Shown here piece after piece: positions 34,413 through 41,714 of a DNA stretch of 43,351 nt. The translations under genes and the position numbers were made by a program. The stretch's first letter is position 1; the number at the start of each line of letters is the position of its first letter. The notes beneath the pieces were generated by a model. It made no database searches. It was not told the DNA's origin and worked only from the letters and a program-made list of their open reading frames with translations. This DNA is from Treponema sp. UBA937 (GTDB lineage Bacteria; Spirochaetota; Spirochaetia; Treponematales; Breznakiellaceae), in assembly GCA_002293455.1 (NCBI GenBank), contig DBDH01000081.1, positions 1 through 43,351 on the forward strand. The letters are read 5' to 3'.

Positions 34413-37241
34413 ATGGATAAACTCATCATAAAAGGCGCTAGGGAGCATAATCTTAAAAACATCGATCTTGAACTTCCCAGGGATAAGCTCATCGTTATTT
34501 CAGGACTTTCGGGGTCGGGGAAAAGTTCCCTTGCCTTTGATACCATATTTGCCGAAGGGCAGCGACGTTACATGGACAGCCTTTCAGCTTACGCGCGGCA
34601 GTTTCTTGACCGGATGGATAAGCCCGATCTCGATTATATCGAAGGACTTTCCCCGGCAATTTCCATTGAACAAAAAACAACGCACAGAAATCCCCGGTCT
34701 ATCGTTGGGACCGTAACAGAAATATACGATTATTACCGGCTTCTGTATGCCAGAATCGGGATTCCGCATTGCCCCCAGTGCGGCAGGGTTATTCAGGAAC
34801 AGCCTGTCGATCAAATTATCGGCACGATTATGGACATGCCGGCTGGAACCAAGGTTCAGCTTTTGGCCCCGGTGATCCGCGGGAAAAAGGGCGAGCATCA
34901 AAAGATTATTGATGACGCGAAAAAGATCGGGTATCAGCGGGCGAGGATCGACGGGCTTTTGGTCGATCTTGATGAGACGATCAAACTGGATAAACAAAAA
35001 AAGCACAACATCGAAATTGTGATAGACCGTTTGGTGATCGGAAGCGATATTCGCACGCGTCTTGCCGAATCGGTTGAGACGGCATTGCAGGCGGCGGACG
35101 GAATCATCCTCGTGCTTGCAAAAGACGACGCCGGTGAAAACGAACATTTTTTCAGCCAGAAGAACGCCTGCCCTGACTGCGGCATTTCCATCCCCGATTT
35201 ACAGCCCCGGCTCTTTTCGTTTAACAACCCTTTTGGGGCCTGCCCCGCCTGTACCGGGCTTGGGGCTAAACTGGAATTCGACCCGGCTCTTCTTATTCCC
35301 AACATGGACTTATCGTTTAACGAGGGCGGCTGTGTTCCGTATAACCCTGAATCATCATGGCACCGCGCCCGTTTTGACGCTCTCGCGAAACATTACAAAT
35401 TTAGTCTGGATACTCCCTTTGCCGAGCTTCCTCAAAAAATTATGGATATGATTCTGTACGGCAGCAAAGATGATATTGATGTCATCTATGAAAACAAAGA
35501 CGGAACGGGGCATTTTGCGTATAAGTCAAAGTTCCCCGGCATTCTTGAAGATTTAAAGAAGCGTTATTTTGAAACCCAGTCCGGCGGGATTAAAGACTGG
35601 CTTGAAAAGTTTATGAGCCAGAAGGCCTGTGATGAATGCGGCGGCAAAAGATTAAAACCGGAAGCGCTTGCGGTAACTGTTGGCGGAAAAAATATCTGGG
35701 AACTCACCACCCTTTCCGTTGCGGATACCATCAAGTTTTTTGAGAAGGTGAAGTTTTCCAAAACCGAGCAGAAGATAGCTTATCAGATTCTTAAAGAGAT
35801 TAACGCGCGGCTGGGATTCATGAAAAATGTCGGCCTCGATTATCTCAGCCTGGAACGGAAAGCCGCGACACTTTCCGGCGGCGAAGCTCAGCGCATCCGG
35901 CTTGCCACGCAGATCGGCGCGAGCCTTGTCGGGGTTCTCTATATTCTTGACGAACCTTCGATAGGGCTTCATCAGCGAGACAATCAGCGGCTCATCGACA
36001 CGTTGACCTATCTTCGGGATTTGGGAAATACCCTCATCGTTGTCGAGCATGATGAGCAGACGCTTCGTACCGCCGATTACATTGTAGACCTCGGCCCCGG
36101 AGCCGGCGTTCACGGCGGAAAGGTTATCGCCCAGGGAACGCCCGAAGAAGTGATGAAAGTTGAAACCAGCCTTACGGGACGGTATCTTGCCGGAACCTTA
36201 ACGATGGATGTTCCCAAGAAGCGCAGAAGCGGAAACGGAAACTTCATTCGGCTGCGCGGCGTGTCCGAGCATAACCTTAAAAATGTCGATGTGGATTTTC
36301 CGCTGGGACTCTTCACCTGCATTACGGGTGTTTCGGGTTCCGGAAAATCGACGCTGCTTTCGGACGTGCTGTATCCGGTTCTTGCCAACAAGCTGCACCG
36401 ATCAAATCATGAAACGGGAAAATATAAATCCGTTGAAGGATTGGAAGCTATCGACAAGGTTATCAATATCGATCAAAGCCCTATCGGAAGAACGCCGCGT
36501 TCTAACCCTGCAACCTACGTCGGCGTGTTTTCGGGGATACGGGATTTGTTCGCGTCCCTGCCTGACGCGAAAGTCCGTGGCTACAAGCCGGGACGTTTTT
36601 CCTTTAACGTGAAAGGCGGCCGCTGCGAAAACTGCGAAGGCGACGGAACCATCAAAATTGAGATGAACTTTCTTCCCGATGTGTATATCACCTGCGATGT
36701 TTGTAACGGAAAACGGTTTAATCGTGAAACACTTGATATACGCTTCAAAGGGAAAAACATTGCCGATGTTTTGGACATGACGATTGAAGAAGCCGCGGAT
36801 TTCTTTTCGTATATTCCCCATATTGCGCGGAAGCTCGATACGCTTTTGTCCGTCGGCCTTGGTTACATCAAACTTGGTCAGTCGGCTCTGACGCTTTCCG
36901 GCGGCGAGGCTCAGCGCGTAAAACTTGCCCTTGAACTTTCAAAGCGTTCTACCGGAAAGACCTTGTACATTCTGGACGAGCCTACGACGGGGCTCCACTT
37001 TGCCGATGTCAAGCAGCTCATGGAAGTGATTCAGCGTTTAGTCGATCAAGGCAATTCCGTTATCATGATTGAGCATAATCTTGACGTGCTGATGCAGGCC
37101 GATCATCTGATTGATCTGGGACCTGAAGGCGGCGACAAAGGCGGGAATCTGATAGCCGCCGGAACTCCCGAAGAACTCATGAATGTGAGTGAATCCTATA
37201 CAGGATTTTATCTTAAAGAGACGGCGGAACGGAAGCGATGA
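34413..37241 (+). CDS. uvrA: Excinuclease ABC subunit A
   Basis: A 942-residue DNA damage sensor of nucleotide excision repair. Both ABC modules are intact: Walker A GLSGSGKSSLAFDTI and GVSGSGKSTLLSDVL, with signatures LSGGEAQRIRLA and LSGGEAQRVKLA. Zinc motifs are visible at CPQC/CPDC/CPAC in the first half and CENCEGDG ... CDVCNGKRF in the second. The tail matches the LGPEGGDKGG region typical of UvrA. Length is as expected. There is no clear ribosome binding site before the ATG, and the leader is palindrome-rich. Its stop overlaps the next gene by 4 bases. Confidence 0.97.
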   Translation: MDKLIIKGAREHNLKNIDLELPRDKLIVISGLSGSGKSSLAFDTIFAEGQRRYMDSLSAYARQFLDRMDKPDLDYIEGLSPAISIEQKTTHRNPRSIVGTVTEIYDYYRLLYARIGIPHCPQCGRVIQEQPVDQIIGTIMDMPAGTKVQLLAPVIRGKKGEHQKIIDDAKKIGYQRARIDGLLVDLDETIKLDKQKKHNIEIVIDRLVIGSDIRTRLAESVETALQAADGIILVLAKDDAGENEHFFSQKNACPDCGISIPDLQPRLFSFNNPFGACPACTGLGAKLEFDPALLIPNMDLSFNEGGCVPYNPESSWHRARFDALAKHYKFSLDTPFAELPQKIMDMILYGSKDDIDVIYENKDGTGHFAYKSKFPGILEDLKKRYFETQSGGIKDWLEKFMSQKACDECGGKRLKPEALAVTVGGKNIWELTTLSVADTIKFFEKVKFSKTEQKIAYQILKEINARLGFMKNVGLDYLSLERKAATLSGGEAQRIRLATQIGASLVGVLYILDEPSIGLHQRDNQRLIDTLTYLRDLGNTLIVVEHDEQTLRTADYIVDLGPGAGVHGGKVIAQGTPEEVMKVETSLTGRYLAGTLTMDVPKKRRSGNGNFIRLRGVSEHNLKNVDVDFPLGLFTCITGVSGSGKSTLLSDVLYPVLANKLHRSNHETGKYKSVEGLEAIDKVINIDQSPIGRTPRSNPATYVGVFSGIRDLFASLPDAKVRGYKPGRFSFNVKGGRCENCEGDGTIKIEMNFLPDVYITCDVCNGKRFNRETLDIRFKGKNIADVLDMTIEEAADFFSYIPHIARKLDTLLSVGLGYIKLGQSALTLSGGEAQRVKLALELSKRSTGKTLYILDEPTTGLHFADVKQLMEVIQRLVDQGNSVIMIEHNLDVLMQADHLIDLGPEGGDKGGNLIAAGTPEELMNVSESYTGFYLKETAERKR

Positions 37242-40200
37242 TTAATTCTTTCGGCATGTTCCGAAAGCGGCTTTTTTTTATTCTCCTCATCTTGATGTTT
37301 CTGCCGCTGGAAATTTTTGCACAAGAAGATACCGCGCTTCGTTCACCGGAAGATGGTATTCCTCCGCCGGGAAATTCGCAGACTACACCACCCCCCCAAA
37401 CGCCGGAACTTACCCAGGAAGAAGCGGCACAAGCGGAAGCGCTGAAAGTGACTGACATGGACATTCGGACTTCTACCCTTTCCGAACTGGCGGATTGGTG
37501 CCGGACGCTCGGATTGAGTGAAGGCGGAACACGGGAAGATTTGAGCCGCCGGCTCCGCTCACATTACGGCATAGCGGCTGCAGAAACTCCTATTCCTTTG
37601 GCTGACGGCGAAGAAGGAGCGCGGAGAACCATCATTATTGAATCCGCCAGAAGTACCGAATATTTTACCCTCCAGGTTGTTGGTGAAGAATATGCCCGCC
37701 TGGAAGGAAATGTTGTCATCAGCTTAAAGGACGGAGATGACATACACAGAATTAAAGCATGGGAAATCGTATATAATAGAACAAGAAACACTATGACCGC
37801 AAAAGGCAGCGTCGAATATCAAAAAGAAAGCGGCGATACGGTTGAAACATTTAAAGGCGATTCCTTAACGATTAACATGGAAACCTGGGGAGGGGTATTT
37901 ACCGGAGGAGCATCAGAACGGTCGGTGGCGGATTCGGCTGATAATGAAAAAACAGCGTATCGTTTTGAAGGAAGCGTTATTTCCCGAAGCGGAGCTGATG
38001 TAACCGTATTGCAAGACGCGGTTGTTTCAAACGCAAAGAACGAGGAAAATTACTGGTCGATTCACGCGTCAAAAATATGGCTGCTGCCGGGTTCGGATTG
38101 GGCTATCTTCAATGCCGTGCTCAAGGTTGGGGAAATTCCGCTTCTGTATATTCCGTTCTTTTTTCTTCCCGCCGATGAAATTGTGTTTCATCCTGTTATC
38201 GGCACGCGGCCCCGCGAAGGAAGTTTTTTCCAGACTACGACGTATATTCTCGGCCGGCCTGAGGCAGCCGAAAGAGCCGAGTTTTCAATCACCAACGCCC
38301 TTGGCAGCGGAAGTGATACGGAAAAAACGAGGAATGGCCTTTTCCTCCGAAGTACCGGGAGAAAAGCCCGCGATCCGAACGATACCCGCCTGTCCGTTCT
38401 TTTTGACGCCTACGCAAATCTCGGTGTGTATGTGGGAACCGAATTTGAACTGCCGAAAACGGGAGTATTGAACAGTCTCAATCTTTCTTTTGGGATTGGG
38501 TTTACGAGAGACATATACCAGGAAGCATCCGGTTTTTATACACCGTTTGCGCCGAATTTTGACGGCTCAAGCAATTGGAACAAATCAAAATTATTTTCCC
38601 TGGATGTCCCCTTCCGTTACCGATTAAATACCAGCGGGGAAATTTCAGGTGTTGTAGGGAACCTGTCCTGGAATCTTCCGCTTTATTCCGATCCTTTTGT
38701 GGAAAGGGATTTCATGAATCGTTCCGAAGACATGGATTTAGTTAGATTGATGGAAGGTAATACAGAACAAGAAGAAACGAACGAAAAAGATATCCTGAGT
38801 TCTTATGAAATATGGCTTAAAGGATCAAGCAGTCCCCGGGTAACCGCGTTGAATCCCTATATTTCCCGCCTGTCCATTTCCAATCTCAGCAGCATCCTGA
38901 CATTGAGAACCAGAAATATTCCGAATTCTTCCGCTTCATCTTCTCCCGACAGAGTGTTTTTTTATCCCGATAAATTCACGCTCATTTCCCTCAGCGCTTC
39001 CATCAGCGGAACGCCTTTTGCATCCGGAAACGCATCGAAGGAACATACAAATCAAAATGGAGCCGGAGGACAAACAGACGCGGCGGATGATCCTTTGCGT
39101 GCCTTTGGTGTTCCGCGCCCTCCCTGGGAAGAAATTCCCGATGATGAAAACACGCAAGCAACGCCTTCTTTGGATGATCTTGTGCCTCCCGTGTTGAAGC
39201 AGACTTTTACGATACCGTCTCCCGCAAATTGGCCTTCATTGACGATAGGATACAGCCTCAATCCCAGTGGAGCGGTAGAAATGCAGTACAATGCTTCGGC
39301 AGCCAATTGGCCGGAAGCGAAAGACGTAAGATGGGACGATGTTTCATCGATATTAAGTCTTGCGCACTTAAACGGTAAAATCGATGTTACCGCCAGGGAT
39401 GCTTTAAATTATTACACGATTACTTTAATCTTATCCGGCGAGAGCGCGTGGCGGGATTTCAGTTATATCAATAAAGACGCTCCCGATTTTGACACCGAAG
39501 CGGAAATCATCAAAGAACGCGAAGACAATTACAAAGCAAGTTTTGTCACGGGATCATCAGAATTTTCCGCCGCAATCCGGCCTTTTCCCCAGCACGCGGT
39601 ATGGGGAAATTCCAATATCAGATATACGCTGAGAAATCTGCTTGCCAAAACGGAATTTTCCGGCACCGGAGAAAATCCCGATTGGAAAATCGTTACCCCG
39701 TCATGGGATAAAGACGGAATTACCGCTCATAAAATTACCACATATATCGCGGCATCCGTATGGGAAAAAAATCAAACCTTTTCCTTTGACGCGGACCTCC
39801 CCCCCCGGGACGGCGCCATTAGCACTACGGCAAATCTCCGCTTTTGGTATAGTGAAACATACATTAACGGAAAAATCCGGAATCCTTTTGACGACAAGCC
39901 CATCTTCGATCCTTATACTTTTAGAGAAACGCTCCGCTTCAATACCGACACTTCTCTTCAGTATTCCATGGTATATAATCCGCAGGAAGACCAAGTTACT
40001 TCCATTTCCGCGGGCTTGGTTTTTAAAGGATTCACCGCGTCTTTTGCCGCGAAGTATATGACGCCCTATTTTTTTGATGATAATCCTTCCAATACAGGAT
40101 GGAAACTTTCCACTGATAAAATGGAACTTGTTCCCGAAAAATTCTCTCTGGCATATGACGGGCATTTTAATTGGGATAAACTTTGGAACAATAGAATGTC

Positions 40201-40684
40201 ACTTTCCATTAATGTGGGAACCGGCATCAATTTTGATCTTCAACGTTATACGTATTCCAGTTTAGATTTTGATTTAGACATAACCTTAAAGATCAAGGAT
40301 ATTCTGGATATTTCTTTTAGATCACAATCCGCGAATTCGGTTATTTACCGTTACTTTCAGGATATTCCCGGATTTTCATTACCCGTAACCATTCCGGGGG
40401 AAAAGAATTTCTTTTTAGACCTCATCAATTCTTTCCGCTTTGATAATGAAGCGCTCAGAAAAAGTTCCGGCTTTAAACTGAGGCAGCTGTCCCTGAACTT
40501 AACTCATTACATGGGCGACTGGAATATGACTCTGAAAATCAATCTTGCTCCTTACCTGGACAGAAGCAAGATGCCCTTCAATTACAAGTTTAACACCGAA
40601 ATATCATTCATGATAACCTGGGTGCCGATCAGCGCAATTAAATCGGAAATAAACTATGACAGGGATAAGTTCACTTTCAGATAA
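37238..40684 (+). CDS. LptD-like outer-membrane protein with OstA and SAP-like segments
   Basis: An 1148-residue protein coupled to uvrA by an ATGA overlap. The N-terminus is a signal peptide (KRLFFILLILMFLPLEIFAQ), followed by a Pro/Gln-rich linker. Residues 80-110 (STLSELADWCRTLGL ... TREDLSRRL) look like a SAP fold, unusual in an envelope protein. Residues ~135-260 resemble the OstA/LptA beta-jellyroll (ARLEGNVVISLKDGD, AKGSVEYQKESGD). The rest is a long run of amphipathic strands with the LptD-like VGEIPLLYIPFFFLPADEIVFHPVIG. It would insert glycolipid in the outer membrane. C7 (37391-37397) and C8 (39799-39806) tracts lie in the gene. Confidence 0.8.
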   Translation: MINSFGMFRKRLFFILLILMFLPLEIFAQEDTALRSPEDGIPPPGNSQTTPPPQTPELTQEEAAQAEALKVTDMDIRTSTLSELADWCRTLGLSEGGTREDLSRRLRSHYGIAAAETPIPLADGEEGARRTIIIESARSTEYFTLQVVGEEYARLEGNVVISLKDGDDIHRIKAWEIVYNRTRNTMTAKGSVEYQKESGDTVETFKGDSLTINMETWGGVFTGGASERSVADSADNEKTAYRFEGSVISRSGADVTVLQDAVVSNAKNEENYWSIHASKIWLLPGSDWAIFNAVLKVGEIPLLYIPFFFLPADEIVFHPVIGTRPREGSFFQTTTYILGRPEAAERAEFSITNALGSGSDTEKTRNGLFLRSTGRKARDPNDTRLSVLFDAYANLGVYVGTEFELPKTGVLNSLNLSFGIGFTRDIYQEASGFYTPFAPNFDGSSNWNKSKLFSLDVPFRYRLNTSGEISGVVGNLSWNLPLYSDPFVERDFMNRSEDMDLVRLMEGNTEQEETNEKDILSSYEIWLKGSSSPRVTALNPYISRLSISNLSSILTLRTRNIPNSSASSSPDRVFFYPDKFTLISLSASISGTPFASGNASKEHTNQNGAGGQTDAADDPLRAFGVPRPPWEEIPDDENTQATPSLDDLVPPVLKQTFTIPSPANWPSLTIGYSLNPSGAVEMQYNASAANWPEAKDVRWDDVSSILSLAHLNGKIDVTARDALNYYTITLILSGESAWRDFSYINKDAPDFDTEAEIIKEREDNYKASFVTGSSEFSAAIRPFPQHAVWGNSNIRYTLRNLLAKTEFSGTGENPDWKIVTPSWDKDGITAHKITTYIAASVWEKNQTFSFDADLPPRDGAISTTANLRFWYSETYINGKIRNPFDDKPIFDPYTFRETLRFNTDTSLQYSMVYNPQEDQVTSISAGLVFKGFTASFAAKYMTPYFFDDNPSNTGWKLSTDKMELVPEKFSLAYDGHFNWDKLWNNRMSLSINVGTGINFDLQRYTYSSLDFDLDITLKIKDILDISFRSQSANSVIYRYFQDIPGFSLPVTIPGEKNFFLDLINSFRFDNEALRKSSGFKLRQLSLNLTHYMGDWNMTLKINLAPYLDRSKMPFNYKFNTEISFMITWVPISAIKSEINYDRDKFTFR

Positions 40685-40754
40685 GACTACTGGATGATAG
40701 AGTTCCTCTTTCAGAAACTTCCAAAAAAGAATAAATTTCTTTGTCATTTAAAGA

Positions 40755-40880
40755 GAGCCTCTTGCAAAAACCGCGAACCTACGGTTCGGGTTAGTTTTGC
40801 TGAGGCTTGGCGTGTGCGCCTTGCGATTTCTCGCCTAAAGGCTGTGAAATGCGCAGTTTTTCGCCTGTTTTGAGAGAAAA
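40755..40880. repeat. Palindrome-rich interspersed element, copy 4
   Basis: Same order as copy 1: GAGCCTCTTGCAAAA ... TTAGTTTTGC, here with an extra CGAACC-TA-CGGTTCG hairpin in the loop, then GCGATTTCTCGCCTAAAGGC and AAATGCGCAGTTTTT. The final A/T hairpin is degenerate. It fills most of the 292-base gap after the LptD-like gene. Confidence 0.75.
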
Positions 40881-40883
40881 ACG

Positions 40884-40906
40884 CTGATTAGAGTCAATTT
40901 AATCAG
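40884..40906. repeat. Inverted repeat CTGATTA-N9-TAATCAG
   Basis: Second occurrence of the repeat seen at 8781-8799, directly after palindromic element copy 4. Confidence 0.5.
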
Positions 40907-40940
40907 TGCTGCCTTAAGGGTTTTCTGTGTTCTGACTATA

Positions 40941-40960
40941 GGTTTTCGTAAGTATACTGC
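40941..40960 (+). promoter_or_regulatory. Candidate promoter of the HTH regulator gene
   Basis: GGTTTTCGTAA followed by TATACTGC (-10 TATACT at 40953-40958), 19 bases before the ATG. TTCGTAA and TATACTGC recur upstream of the tssBC gene. The -35 is poor (TTCTGA). Confidence 0.45.
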
Positions 40961-40976
40961 CTTAGCAACTTACATA

Positions 40977-41660
40977 ATGCAAGGCATGAATATTAAAAAA
41001 ACATATAAATGGCTGGCAATGCACAATGTTATGCTTGAGGATTGCTTTTCACAATCACTGATGAGTTTAGCAAAGACGTATCAAAAAAAGCACGCTATAC
41101 GAAGACTTGACGATGTATATAGGCTTCTTGGTATCCGAAAACAGCTCGTTTCTTACTGGGAAAATCATCCTGCCAGCACGCAGACAAAAAATCACTTTAA
41201 GCAGCAGTTGATCAGATCGGCCGCGGAGGTATTCCATCTCTCTGAAGCTGAAACAGAGGGGTTTGCAAACACGGCAGGGCTGTCTTTACACAGGGATACG
41301 GATTTTTGTGCATTTCTTCAAAGTCTTATTGAAAAATCAGGCAAATCACAGGGTGAAATTTACCAGGAAGCACAGGTCAGCGAACGGATGTTCTACCTGA
41401 TTAAATCAGGCCGCCCGCCTGCAAAGGTTACATTAATTGCGCTTGCCGCAGTACTTGATATAGATATTGAAGAGATAGAGAGGCTTCTGCAAAAGGCCGG
41501 TTATGTTTTATCAAAATCCATTGCATTTGATATGGTCGTCAAATGGCTGCTTGTGCGTAAAAAAAGAGTTATCGACATTAATTATGTGCTGGACGATCTT
41601 GAGCTGCCGCTTTTGATGACTCGGGAAAAGTCCCTGGAAAAATCTTTGAAGAAGTCCTAA
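40977..41660 (+). CDS. Two-domain helix-turn-helix regulator
   Basis: A 227-residue DNA-binding protein, in frame either from the ATG at 40977 or 40986 (the latter has AAGG just 1-2 bases upstream). It appears to contain two Cro/C1-type helix-turn-helix regions: one near 40-75 (RRLDDVYRLLGIRKQLVSYWEN) and one near 120-165 (KSQGEIYQEAQVSERMFYLIKSGRPPAKVTLIALAAVLDI), the latter a clear XRE fold. The C-terminus (AFDMVVKWLLVRKKRVIDINYVLDDLELPLLM) is a conserved helical tail found in small XRE-like regulators. It lies 54 bases upstream of the sheath gene and shares promoter words with it, so it is a good candidate to control the secretion system. Confidence 0.78.
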   Translation: MQGMNIKKTYKWLAMHNVMLEDCFSQSLMSLAKTYQKKHAIRRLDDVYRLLGIRKQLVSYWENHPASTQTKNHFKQQLIRSAAEVFHLSEAETEGFANTAGLSLHRDTDFCAFLQSLIEKSGKSQGEIYQEAQVSERMFYLIKSGRPPAKVTLIALAAVLDIDIEEIERLLQKAGYVLSKSIAFDMVVKWLLVRKKRVIDINYVLDDLELPLLMTREKSLEKSLKKS

Positions 41661-41673
41661 TTAATTACAGGGG

Positions 41674-41698
41674 TTCGTAAATAACCATGATATACTGC
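41674..41698 (+). promoter_or_regulatory. Candidate promoter and ribosome binding site region of tssBC
   Basis: TTCGTAA (41674-41680), then an extended -10 (TG-A-TATACT, 41688-41696) and an AAGGAG at 41703-41708 before the ATG at 41715. The motif words match those upstream of the regulator gene, at different spacing. Confidence 0.45.
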
Positions 41699-41714
41699 AA
41701 TCAAGGAGTTAAAT

